Of a DNA stretch of 64,000 bases, positions 34,904 through 45,719 are shown in pieces. The translations under genes were made by a program, and so were the position numbers. How positions within the stretch are numbered: the first letter of the stretch is position 1; every line of letters starts with the position of its first letter. The notes under the pieces were generated by a model that was not told the DNA's origin, did no database searches, and saw only the letters and a program-made list of their open reading frames with translations. The stretch lies in contig NZ_QYAB01000001.1 in NCBI RefSeq assembly GCF_016758175.1, forward strand, positions 1,323,162-1,387,161, written 5' to 3'. This DNA is from Leucobacter zeae. Its GTDB lineage: Bacteria > Actinomycetota > Actinomycetes > Actinomycetales > Microbacteriaceae.

Positions 34904-35380
34904 ATGCCCAGGGAGACCGGCGAGCAGCTGATCGCCTCGAATAAGAAGGCCAGGCACGAGTACCTCATCATCGACACCTACGAGGCCGGAATGGTGCTCA
35001 CAGGCAGCGAGGTCAAGTCGCTGCGCATGGGCCGGGCCTCGCTCGTCGACGGGTACGTGTTCATCGAGCACGGCGAGGCGTGGCTCGACGCGGCCTACAT
35101 CCCCGAGTACTTGAACGGGTCGTGGACGAATCACAAGCCGCGGCGCAAGCGCAAGCTGCTGCTGCACCGCCAGCAGATCGACAAGCTCTACCAGAAGACC
35201 CGAGAGGGCGGCATGACGATCGTGCCGCTCCGCCTGTACTTCCTCGACGGCCGCGCGAAGGTCGAGATCGCGCTCGCCAAGGGCAAGAAGGAGTACGACA
35301 AGCGCCAGACGCTGCGGGAGCGCCAGGACAAGCGCGAGGCGGAGCGCGCCATGCGCACGAAGAACCGCATGGGGGAGTAG
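34904..35380 (+). CDS. smpB: SsrA-binding protein SmpB
   Basis: SmpB carries tmRNA to stalled ribosomes for trans-translation. The 158-residue product has the standard order: [36 protein letters not shown], and the basic C-terminal tail from [16 protein letters not shown]. Its RNA partner ssrA lies 3.5 kb further on (38904-39273), with the nylB-like operon and tetR inserted between them. It converges on the nylB-like gene with 11 bp between. Confidence 0.97.
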   Translation: MPRETGEQLIASNKKARHEYLIIDTYEAGMVLTGSEVKSLRMGRASLVDGYVFIEHGEAWLDAAYIPEYLNGSWTNHKPRRKRKLLLHRQQIDKLYQKTREGGMTIVPLRLYFLDGRAKVEIALAKGKKEYDKRQTLRERQDKREAERAMRTKNRMGE

Positions 35381-35391
35381 CCCCGTCGCGG

Positions 35392-38085
<2,694 letters not shown>

Positions 38086-38087
38086 CT

Positions 38088-38105
38088 ATTGGTCGTGGGA
38101 CCAAT
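38088..38105. promoter_or_regulatory. TetR operator candidate 1
   Basis: ATTGGTC and GACCAAT are exact complements four bases apart, 46 bases upstream of the permease start. It shares ATTGG with the second site, 23 bases away. Confidence 0.65.
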
Positions 38106-38110
38106 GGACT

Positions 38111-38132
38111 CTATTGGTCACTAATCCAATAG
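38111..38132. promoter_or_regulatory. TetR operator candidate 2
   Basis: CTATTGG and CCAATAG are exact complements eight bases apart, ending eleven bases before the tetR start codon. Binding here would block both divergent promoters or the tetR ribosome binding site. Confidence 0.65.
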
Positions 38133-38142
38133 GATGATCCAC

Positions 38143-38817
38143 ATGGTGTCAAGCGGAGAAGCGGTGCGGGTGCGCAAGCAGCCCGAGGAGCGCCGCGCCG
38201 AGATCCTCACCGAGGCGGCGACCATCGCGCTCGCCGACGGGCTCGAGCGGATCACCCTGCGCACCGTCGCCGAGCGGCTGGGGGTGCGCCCCGGGCTGAT
38301 CAGCCACTACTTCCCGGTCGCCGAGGATCTCGTGATCGCGGCCTTCGAGCTCGCGATCGGCTGGGAGCGGGAGCGGCTGTTCGCCGGTTCGGGCGCGCCG
38401 ATGGATCGCCTGGCGGCGTTCATCCGCCGCGTCGAGGGGAGCGATGCCGTCGAGCTCTCGGCGCTCTGGCTCAACGCCCGCCATCTCGCGCGCTTCCTGC
38501 CCGCCCTCGCCGTCGCGATCGACGCCCAGGAGGCGCTCGACCGCGAACTGCTCGTCGCGCTCATCGAGGACGGCGTCGCCGCGGGCGAGTTCGTCGCGCA
38601 CGATGCGCTGGGAGCGTGCATCCGGATCTTCGTGGCCGTCGACGGCTTCGGCGCCTACGTCAACAACATCGGCGAGTTCGAGCACCCCGTGTTCCGTCGG
38701 TTCGTCTCGGACGTGTGCGCCTGGAGTCTCGGCATCGACGGCGACCGGCTGCGGGCGCGGATCGACGCGCCGGAGCCGGTCGAAGGAGTCGGGCGCGCTT
38801 CCGCCGATCGGTGCTAG
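38143..38817 (+). CDS. TetR/AcrR-family regulator
   Basis: A 224-residue regulator. The N-terminal HTH reads ITLRTVAERLGVRPGLISHY, the usual TetR DNA-binding unit; the C-terminal helical domain differs between members and binds the inducer. AGGA lies eight bases before the ATG at 38143; an in-frame ATG at 38134 has no site. Two palindromes with ATTGG/CCAAT arms lie between it and the NCS1-nylB operon, so it very probably represses that operon and itself. The inducer may be the imported compound. Confidence 0.88.
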   Translation: MVSSGEAVRVRKQPEERRAEILTEAATIALADGLERITLRTVAERLGVRPGLISHYFPVAEDLVIAAFELAIGWERERLFAGSGAPMDRLAAFIRRVEGSDAVELSALWLNARHLARFLPALAVAIDAQEALDRELLVALIEDGVAAGEFVAHDALGACIRIFVAVDGFGAYVNNIGEFEHPVFRRFVSDVCAWSLGIDGDRLRARIDAPEPVEGVGRASADRC

Positions 38818-38820
38818 AAT
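38815..38820 (+). promoter_or_regulatory. Extended -10 promoter of ssrA
   Basis: TAGAAT preceded by TGC forms an extended -10. Its TAG is also the stop codon of tetR. The mature tmRNA 5' end is 84 bases downstream, so a leader must be processed. Confidence 0.5.
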
Positions 38821-38903
38821 GAGTGTTCCGGCCTCGGTCGGATGACAACTCAACAGCGCGTGATGCGAATGCCCCGATCCGCACCCTCACCGGTGCGATT
38901 CAC

Positions 38904-39273
38904 GGGGCCGATCGGTTTCGACACGTCGATTTGAGACTGTGAGAAGCGGGCCGAGGACGCGGAGTTATCTCGTAAACGCCCTTCGCAAATCATAGGTGCC
39001 AACGCTAAGCGCACCGACTTCGCTCTCGCTGCCTAAGCAGTAAGACCGAGTCCGTCAGGTCGGGTGGGCCTCCGCCCCGGTTTCCTGGCGTCATCTAGGG
39101 GGCTTGCTGGTTCGTCGCGTCTCAGGGCGAACCGGGACTTTCACTGAGGCTGGGCCCGTCGTCCTAGCTGTTCGTGGCAAAGAACGGGGCCGAGCAGAAC
39201 GTTTTCACGAACTACGCTCGTAGAAGGCACGGAATCGTCGAAGTGGACCGGGGTTCAATTCCCCGCGGCTCCA
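38904..39273 (+). ncRNA. ssrA: Transfer-messenger RNA (tmRNA)
   Basis: tmRNA rescues stalled ribosomes with SmpB. The 5' end GGGGCCG pairs with CGGCTCC at 39266-39272 to form the acceptor stem (one G-U), and the T-arm GGGGTTCAATTCCCC precedes it. The resume codon GCC at 38998 starts a tag reading ANAKRTDFALAA, followed by TAA at 39034-39036. The discriminator A (39273) is followed by CCG, so a full CCA is not encoded and must be added after transcription. Four pseudoknot-like GC stems lie between tag and T-arm. Confidence 0.97.
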
Positions 39274-39300
39274 CCGGGATTCGCATCACGCGGAGTTGTG

Positions 39301-39338
39301 CGCAGGGGAGGCCGCCCGCCGGGGCGGCCTCCCCTGCG
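39301..39338 (+). terminator. ssrA terminator
   Basis: A perfect 17-bp stem, 39301-39317 against 39322-39338, with a four-base loop, 27 bases after the tmRNA end. There is no T-run, as is common in high-GC actinobacteria. Confidence 0.8.
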
Positions 39339-39509
39339 TCGTATCGCGCCTTCTGGCGCCGGATTCGGCTGCTCGTCGCGCCTGCAGGCTGTGCGCCTCA
39401 GGCGTATCCCTGCGTCGGCAGCACCGCTCCCCTCGGCCCGCGCTCCCCTCGGGATCTCTGCGGGATCTCTGCGATCGGCCGACCGTATGCTCGTGCCGCG
39501 TCGATACGG

Positions 39510-39532
39510 CATATGTCCGGCCGATCCCATAC
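39510..39532. repeat. Repeat family 2 (copy B)
   Basis: CATATG-N4-GCCGATCCCATAC matches 20104-20126 at all but one fixed position. Unlike copy A it lacks a well-matched opposite arm. Confidence 0.6.
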
Positions 39533-39696
39533 CTCCTGCAGGGATGCCATCGGTCAGCGGCATCTCGGCTGTGCGGTACCGGGCCGGATTCGCTGGTCTC
39601 CACACGGGGAGCCCGTTCGCCGGAGCCGGAGCGGGGGACACGCGTTCCGGCCGCTTCCGGCGGGGCCAGGGCGTCGGCTCTCGTGTGCGGCGAGCC

Positions 39697-40458
39697 TCAG
39701 CCCGCTCGGTCGAGCCGCACGAGCTCGACCCCGGAGTCGTCCCTGACGATCAGTACGCCGTCATCGACCTCCGCCGATGCGAGGCGGCCGAGCGTCGTGT
39801 CGATCCCCGGACACGCCTTCGCGGTGCTCGCGACCCCGTCGAATCGGATCCCGTCGTCGCCCGGCGTCCAACCGCCCGTGAGCGCGTTGCACCCGTCGTT
39901 GCCGGTGACCCGGCCGTCGGCCGAGATCACGAGGTGCGGCTGCGTCGCGTCGGAGGAGCCCCACGACCCGAGCGTCTCGTCATCGACCTCCGGGTCGACG
40001 TCGTCGTCGGCCGCGCGCTCGAGCACGCCGATCTCCGCTCCGTCCGCACCGAGCACCGTCATCGTCGTGCCCGACACGGTCGCGGTGCGCGCACCGGACA
40101 GCCAGTCGTCGACGTCGACGCAGGCCATCCGCGTCGAGGCGATCGGTCCGAACTCGATGACGTCTCCCGATCCCGTCCACTCGCCCGTCAACCGGTTGCA
40201 CCCGTCGGTGCCGGTGAGCGTGCCGTCGTCATCGAGGTCGAGATAGGGCGATCCCGGCGCGGAATCGTCTCCCCAGGTGCCCTCGATCTCGGCGACCCGC
40301 TGCGGATCGCCGGATCCCGACCCGTCCGGCTGCGCGGTTGGGGCCGCGCACCCGGAGAGCAGCACCGCAGCTGCCGCCGCAGCCGCCGCCGCTGCGGCTG
40401 TCGCGGCGCAGGCGATCCTGCGGGTGGGACGCGGGCGGAATGCGAAGGTGGAACTCAT
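39697..40458 (-). CDS. Secreted lipoprotein with two META domains
   Basis: A 253-residue lipoprotein. The signal has an unusual run of about 13 alanines before the lipobox LLSGC. Two META repeats follow, about residues 57-150 and 160-250, each with the pattern W..D......L....GTLTGTDGCNRLTGEW or VTGNDGCNALTGGW and a later MACV/KACP cysteine. META domains occur in surface proteins linked to stress or heat resistance (HslJ). GGAAGGA stands before the ATG, which overlaps the MFS stop. It is the third gene of the glutaminase-MFS-META operon. Confidence 0.87.
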   Translation of the reverse strand: MSSTFAFRPRPTRRIACAATAAAAAAAAAAAVLLSGCAAPTAQPDGSGSGDPQRVAEIEGTWGDDSAPGSPYLDLDDDGTLTGTDGCNRLTGEWTGSGDVIEFGPIASTRMACVDVDDWLSGARTATVSGTTMTVLGADGAEIGVLERAADDDVDPEVDDETLGSWGSSDATQPHLVISADGRVTGNDGCNALTGGWTPGDDGIRFDGVASTAKACPGIDTTLGRLASAEVDDGVLIVRDDSGVELVRLDRAG

Positions 40459-42092
40459 GATGCCGGTCCTTCCATGTGGTCGGGAGCGGGGATCTCCTCC
40501 GGGCGGTAGCGGGGGAGCCGTGAAGCGGGGAGTGCCGCCACGGCGCTGAGGCCGGCGAGCACGAGGAAGCCGATCTTCAGCGTGCGGAGGCGCTGCTCCT
40601 CGTTGACGGCGACCGCTGCGTCGACCTGCTCGGGTGTCGCGCTCGTCTCCTCGAACTTGGCGCGCAGATCGTCGTTGCTGATGAAGTTGACCTCGTCGAG
40701 CTGGACCTCCTCCGCCAGCGCCGGGGGCAGATCCTCGTGGTCGGCGACGGCCTGCGTGAATCCGAGACTCAGGATCGTGACGAGCAGCGCGCCCATGACC
40801 GCGGTTCCCACGGCGCTCGCGAGATTCTGGGTGGTGCCGCGGATCGAACCGACGTCGCCCGCCAGCTCCTTCGGAGCGGCGGTGACGAGCACGTTGAAGA
40901 CGAGCGTGACGAGCGCACCCTGTCCGATCCCGAACACGATGAGGCCGAGGATGGTCGGCAGCGTCTCCCAGTTGTTCGTGACCACGAAGGCGAGCCACAC
41001 GAGCGCGATGGTCGTCAGGCCGAACGAGAAGAGCGCGATCGAGCGCGGGCTGTAGCGCCGGTAGAACCTGACGATGAGCGTCGCCGTGACGAACACGGTG
41101 AGGTTGAACGGCATCATCGCGAGCGACGTGTCGAAGGGCGTGCGCCCCTGCACGACCTGGATGTAGGTCGGCACCGTGAAGTTCACGGCCGCCTCCATCG
41201 AGACGATGATGAACATCGCGTAGATCGCCGCGCGCTCGGTCGGCTCCGAGAGCACCCCGAGGTCGACGAGGGGGACCTTGCCGAGCCGCATGCGCCGTCG
41301 GGTCCACAGGAAGAACCCTTGGCCGAGCATCACCCCGAACACCACGAAGACCGGGGCGGGGGAGAGCCCGAGCACCGAGAACGGGGCGCCGGGCTCGGCC
41401 AGGAGGATGCCCCAGGCGTTGAGGTTGTTGAAGCCGAGCGTGAGCAGCACGATGGCGGCGCCGATGAGGACGGAGGCGACGAGGTCGATGCGGATGTTCG
41501 GGTCGCCGCGATCTCCGCGGAGCCGGAAGCTGAGCATGAAGACGACCGCGGCCAGTCCGAGCGTGATGAAGAAGACGGGGCGCCAGCCGACCAGGGTGCC
41601 GAGCGTGCCGCCGATGAGGAAGGCGCTGATGCCCGAGAACGCGCGCGCGGACCCGAGCGAGCCGACCGCCGTCGCCTGCTGCGCGCCCCGGTAGTTCTCG
41701 GCGATGAGCGCGACGAGGGCCGGCACGATGATCGCGGCTGAAGCCCCCGCGAGCACCTGTCCGCCGATCGCCCATCCGATGGTGCGGGAGAAGATCATCA
41801 TCAGCGAGGAGCCCGCGAAGACGGCGACGACGATGCGGAAGATCAGCACCCAGCCGATGCGCTGGCCGAGCTTCGCCCCCGTCATCACGAGCGCGGCGAC
41901 CGCGAGCCCGTAGACGACGATGGTCGTGCTCGCCGCCGTGGGCGGGACGCCGAAGTCCTCGACCATCCCGCCGAGCGAGATCGGGAGCGCCGCGACGTTG
42001 AACGACATGAGCACCTGGGCGAGGAAGAGCCCGACCATGGGCGCCCAGGAGCGCCGTTCCTCGACGGGTGCGGTTTCCGACGCTGCGCTCAT
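40455..42092 (-). CDS. MFS transporter, DHA2-like, 14 helices
   Basis: A 545-residue major-facilitator protein. The hydrophobic pattern suggests about fourteen helices, as in the DHA2 drug/proton antiporters, with the motif A-like loop TGAKLGQRIGWVLIFRIVV. A large loop of about 60 residues (LPPALAEEVQLDEVNF onward) precedes the last helix. The ATG overlaps the glutaminase stop and the stop overlaps the META gene. The cargo is not evident; the glutaminase partner hints at an amino-acid-related solute, but efflux of a toxic compound is equally possible. Confidence 0.86.
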   Translation of the reverse strand: MSAASETAPVEERRSWAPMVGLFLAQVLMSFNVAALPISLGGMVEDFGVPPTAASTTIVVYGLAVAALVMTGAKLGQRIGWVLIFRIVVAVFAGSSLMMIFSRTIGWAIGGQVLAGASAAIIVPALVALIAENYRGAQQATAVGSLGSARAFSGISAFLIGGTLGTLVGWRPVFFITLGLAAVVFMLSFRLRGDRGDPNIRIDLVASVLIGAAIVLLTLGFNNLNAWGILLAEPGAPFSVLGLSPAPVFVVFGVMLGQGFFLWTRRRMRLGKVPLVDLGVLSEPTERAAIYAMFIIVSMEAAVNFTVPTYIQVVQGRTPFDTSLAMMPFNLTVFVTATLIVRFYRRYSPRSIALFSFGLTTIALVWLAFVVTNNWETLPTILGLIVFGIGQGALVTLVFNVLVTAAPKELAGDVGSIRGTTQNLASAVGTAVMGALLVTILSLGFTQAVADHEDLPPALAEEVQLDEVNFISNDDLRAKFEETSATPEQVDAAVAVNEEQRLRTLKIGFLVLAGLSAVAALPASRLPRYRPEEIPAPDHMEGPAS

Positions 42093-43117
42093 CGTGAGAC
42101 TCCTTCGTGTGCGTCGGGCCGCGCCGGGTCCGGTGACGATGCGAACAGGTTCAGGCCGAGCGCGCGAGAGAGGTAGGCGCAGGCCCGCTGGCCGCGGACG
42201 CTGTTGCCCGCGGGGTCGAGCGGCGGCGAGAAGGTCCCGACCGCCCCCTTGCCCGGTGCGACGGCGACGATGCCGCCGGAGACCCCGGATTTCGCGGGGA
42301 GCCCGATCTCGAAGAGCCATTCCCCCGAGCGCTCGTACATCCCGCAGGCGGCGAGCAGCGCCAGGGTGTCCCTGCTGGTCTCGGCGGAGACCACGCGCTC
42401 GCCCGTGAACGGGTTCAGCCCGCCGCACGCGAGGGTCGCCCCCATCACGGCGAGGTCCCTCGCCGTGACCGCGAGCGAGCACTGCCGCGTGTAGAGGTCC
42501 ACGGCCTCGTCCGGGCCGATCGCGAGCCGGTCGTAGCTCTGCAGCAGGCGGCCGAGCGCCTGGTTGCGATGGTTGGTGAACGATTCGGAACGGTAGACCT
42601 CGCCGTCGAGCATGAGCGGCCTGCCGGCGAATCGGCTCAGGCCGTCGCGGATGCGGGCCCAGCGCTCGTCGGCGTTCGCGGCGGGCACCAGCGCCGTGGT
42701 CGCGATGGCGCCGGCATTGACCATCGAGTTCATCGGGCTGCCGCCGTTGAGCTCGATCGCCATGACCGAGTTGAACGGCAGCCCCGTGTTGTTCACCCCG
42801 ACGACGTCGTGCACGGCATCGTGGCCGAGCTCCTCGCAGACGAGCGCGAAGACGAACGCCTTCGAGATCGATTGGATCGAGAACGCGACGTCGACGTCGC
42901 CCGCGTCGTGCGAGCCGCCGTCGGCGCCGATGAGGGAGAGCCCGAAGCGGCTCGCGTCCGCTTCGGCGAGCACCGGGATGTAATCGGCCACAGCGCCCTC
43001 GTCGCAGTCGGCGTAGCGCGCGTGCGCCTCGTCGACCAGATCGCCGACGCGGTCCCGGTGGGGCAGCACCCCGGTCGAGCTGCGCTGCGCGATCGCCGTC
43101 GCATCCGATTCGAACAT
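42089..43117 (-). CDS. glsA: Glutaminase A
   Basis: Hydrolyses glutamine to glutamate and ammonia. The 342-residue product has the serine-lysine catalytic motif in FSIQSISKAF, NSMVNAGAIATTAL, ESFTNHRNQALGRLL, QCSLAVTARDLAVMGATLA and GLPAKSGVSGG, all standard for the family and in the right order. It is the first gene of an unusual three-gene operon with MFS and META genes, each overlapping by four bases. Glutaminase-derived ammonia can counter acid stress in other bacteria, which might explain the partners; this is inference. Confidence 0.95.
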   Translation of the reverse strand: MFESDATAIAQRSSTGVLPHRDRVGDLVDEAHARYADCDEGAVADYIPVLAEADASRFGLSLIGADGGSHDAGDVDVAFSIQSISKAFVFALVCEELGHDAVHDVVGVNNTGLPFNSVMAIELNGGSPMNSMVNAGAIATTALVPAANADERWARIRDGLSRFAGRPLMLDGEVYRSESFTNHRNQALGRLLQSYDRLAIGPDEAVDLYTRQCSLAVTARDLAVMGATLACGGLNPFTGERVVSAETSRDTLALLAACGMYERSGEWLFEIGLPAKSGVSGGIVAVAPGKGAVGTFSPPLDPAGNSVRGQRACAYLSRALGLNLFASSPDPARPDAHEGVSR

Positions 43118-43317
43118 GCTCCCCCTCGGTCCCCGCTCGCGGAGTCGCGAGGGACGTCCCGATGCCCTCGCCCGTGTGATCCGAAGACTAGCACCGCCGC
43201 GCGCGCGGCGCTCCTCTCGTCCTGCCCCGCGGCCGCGTCCGGACTCCGCCGCGACCCGCTGCGGAATGTCGGCCGGACCCCCTACGCTGGGGGAGAGCCG
43301 ACGAAAGGAACACGCAC

Positions 43318-43806
43318 ATGGGATTCTTCACCAAGGACGACGCCCCGGTGGCCGGGGGATCCGGCGCCCTCGCCCCGCTGTCGAAGGACCGGATCAAGGC
43401 GACGCTCGAAAAGGCCGGCTGGTCGTACAACGTCGATGCCGACGGAGACATCGGGGGCGGGTGGGAGTACGGCTCGTTCTACTTCTTCGTCAACGGCAAC
43501 GAGAACGAGCTGCTCTGCGTGCGCGGCTACTGGCGCGGCCGCCTCGAGGACGCGGACTACGCGAGGGCGCTCGAGGTCGCGAACATCTGGAACGCGGACA
43601 AGCTGTGGCCGAAGACCTACATCGGCCGCGACGACGAGGGCATGGTGCGCGTGAACACCGAGCACAACGTCGACTACGAGCACGGCATCACCGACGAGCA
43701 GCTCATGCAGCACCTCGTCTGCGTGATCAACACGAGCATGGCGTTCTTCGAGCACATCAACGAGACCTTCCCCGAGGCCTGGGCGAAGTACCGCCCCGAG
43801 GCCTGA
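43318..43806 (+). CDS. YbjN-domain protein
   Basis: A 162-residue soluble protein of the YbjN family, whose fold resembles type III secretion chaperones; no enzyme activity is known. The N-terminus is flexible (FTKDDAPVAGGSGA); the core starts LSKDRIKATLEKAGWSYNVD and ends with a helix HLVCVINTSMAFFEHINETF. GAAAGGA precedes the ATG and a TACGCT -10 box lies at 43283-43288. It is 38 bp upstream of the Hsp90-family gene and probably cotranscribed with it. Confidence 0.83.
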   Translation: MGFFTKDDAPVAGGSGALAPLSKDRIKATLEKAGWSYNVDADGDIGGGWEYGSFYFFVNGNENELLCVRGYWRGRLEDADYARALEVANIWNADKLWPKTYIGRDDEGMVRVNTEHNVDYEHGITDEQLMQHLVCVINTSMAFFEHINETFPEAWAKYRPEA

Positions 43807-43844
43807 GCCGGGACCCGCCGCTGAACCGCGCGACCGGAGGACCC

Positions 43845-45719
43845 GTGTCAGATCGTTTCCAAGTCGACCTCTCCGGCATGGTCGACCTGCTCTCCCGGCA
43901 CCTGTACTCGGGGCCGCAGGTCTTCCTGCGCGAGCTGATCCAGAATGCCGTCGACGCGGTGACCGCGCGGGCCGAGATGGACGACGCCGCCCCGGCGAGC
44001 ATCCGGCTCAGCACCGGGACCGATGCCGAGGGCCGCTCCGTGCTCACGGTCGTCGATACGGGGATCGGCCTCACGGCGGAGGAGTCGGCGGAGCTGCTGG
44101 CCACGATCGGCCGCTCGTCGAAGCGGGACCCCGGACTCGGGCTCGGGCGCAGCGAGTTCATCGGGCAGTTCGGGATCGGACTGCTCGCGGCGTTCATGGT
44201 GGCGGACCGGATCGAGGTCCATTCGCGTTCGGCCAGGCCGGGCGCTCCTCCCATCCGTTGGGAGGGCCGGGCCGACGGCACCTTCGATGTGACGACGGAC
44301 GCGCTCGGCGACGTCCCGATCGGGACGACCGTCCGCCTCGTCGCCCGGAGGGACGCGGCGCACTGGCTCGCAGGCGACACGGTGCTCGGCCTCGCCCGCG
44401 AGTACGCCTCGCTGCTGCCCGTCGACATCTCGGTCGAGGTGCCGCTCGCGGGCGCTTCCGACAGGGCGGACCGCGACGCCGGCGAGCCGGATGCGGCATC
44501 GCCGACCGTGCGCCGTCGCATCACGGTCCCGGAGCTGCCGTGGCGCGCGGAGCATCGATCCGGAACCGAGCGGGAGCGCGCCCTCGCAGCCTACTGCGAG
44601 GAGACGTTCGGGTTCACCCCGCTCGGCCACATCGACCTCGAGCTCCCGGTCGCTGGCGTGAGCGGCGTCGCCTTCATCCTGCCGCAGGCCGTCTCCCCCG
44701 GATCGGGGCAGCATCGCGTCTACGCGAAGCGCATGCTCCTCGGACCGCGCGTCGACCGGGTCCTGCCGGACTGGGCCTTCTTCACGCGCGCGGTCATCGA
44801 CTCCGAAGCGCTCACGCCGACCGCCTCGCGCGAGCAGTTGCAGGACGACGACCTGCTCATGAGCGTGCGCGAGGCCCTCGGCGCCCAGCTCAAGTCCTGG
44901 GCGCTCGGCGCCCTGCGCGAACCGGGCGAGCTGGCGCGCGCATTCCTCCGCACCCACCACCTGGCGCTGCGCGCGCTCGCGGTCACCGACGCCGAGATGC
45001 TCGACCTCGTCGCCGAGGTGCTGCCGTTCGAGACGAGCGATGGCGCCATGACGCTCGCGGCGGCGGCGGGGCGCGGCGACATCGTCTACACCTCGACGAC
45101 GGAGGCGTACCGCCGGGTGTCCGCCGTCGCGCGGGCGCAGGGCCTCGTCGTCGTCAACGCGGGGTACGTCTACGATGCGGACCTGCTCGAGCAACTGGGC
45201 CGACGCGCGGACTGGCACGTCCGCGAGTTGCAGAGCTCGGATCTCGTGCACGCGTTCGGGCTTCCGGGGATCGCGAGGGAACTGGAACTCGCCGAGGTCG
45301 TGGCGGCGGCCAGGGACCTGCTGGCCGACGACGACTGCGACGTCGTGGTCCGCGTCTTCGCGCCCGACGCGGTGCCGGCGATCCTGCTCAGGGACGCCGA
45401 GGGCGAGCATCGCAGGGACCTCGACCGCGAGCGGGCCGCATCCCCCGAGCTGTGGGGCGGGCTGCTCGACGCCTTCGTCGATGAGCGCGGCGCGCGCTCG
45501 CGGACGCTCGTGCTGAACGACGCATCGAGCGTGGCCCGACGACTGCTCGCGGCTCCCCGCAGCCCGGTCTTCGCCGCCGGTCTGCGCTCGATCTACCTCT
45601 CGGCCGTGATGCTCGCGGGCGAGGGGCTCCGAACGGCCGAGTCGGCCGCCCTCACCGACGCGCTCGGGGTGCTCCTCGACGCGTCGCTCGACGCATCTCC
45701 GCAGGAGGACACGCAGTGA
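43845..45719 (+). CDS. Hsp90-family (HtpG-like) protein
   Basis: An ATP-driven chaperone of the Hsp90 family, but diverged from classical HtpG. The 624-residue product has a GHKL ATPase domain: Glu30 and Asn34 in RELIQNAVDA, VVDTGIGL, and IGQFGIGLLAAFMVAD with a shortened ATP lid before it. The middle domain has the conserved Arg in TASREQLQ; the C-terminal dimer domain is weakly conserved. GTG at 43845 follows GGAGG by four bases. It overlaps a TPR-protein gene by four bases (GTGA), so it is made together with a possible co-chaperone. Confidence 0.88.
   Translation: MSDRFQVDLSGMVDLLSRHLYSGPQVFLRELIQNAVDAVTARAEMDDAAPASIRLSTGTDAEGRSVLTVVDTGIGLTAEESAELLATIGRSSKRDPGLGLGRSEFIGQFGIGLLAAFMVADRIEVHSRSARPGAPPIRWEGRADGTFDVTTDALGDVPIGTTVRLVARRDAAHWLAGDTVLGLAREYASLLPVDISVEVPLAGASDRADRDAGEPDAASPTVRRRITVPELPWRAEHRSGTERERALAAYCEETFGFTPLGHIDLELPVAGVSGVAFILPQAVSPGSGQHRVYAKRMLLGPRVDRVLPDWAFFTRAVIDSEALTPTASREQLQDDDLLMSVREALGAQLKSWALGALREPGELARAFLRTHHLALRALAVTDAEMLDLVAEVLPFETSDGAMTLAAAAGRGDIVYTSTTEAYRRVSAVARAQGLVVVNAGYVYDADLLEQLGRRADWHVRELQSSDLVHAFGLPGIARELELAEVVAAARDLLADDDCDVVVRVFAPDAVPAILLRDAEGEHRRDLDRERAASPELWGGLLDAFVDERGARSRTLVLNDASSVARRLLAAPRSPVFAAGLRSIYLSAVMLAGEGLRTAESAALTDALGVLLDASLDASPQEDTQ

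Larger units (their letters stand above)
39274..39696. other. Spacer after tmRNA
   Basis: No gene is supported. It contains the tmRNA terminator, two GGGATCTCTGC direct repeats near 39450-39472, a family-2 repeat (39510-39532) and, near 39557-39585, a sequence resembling half of the family-1 palindrome. Confidence 0.65.
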
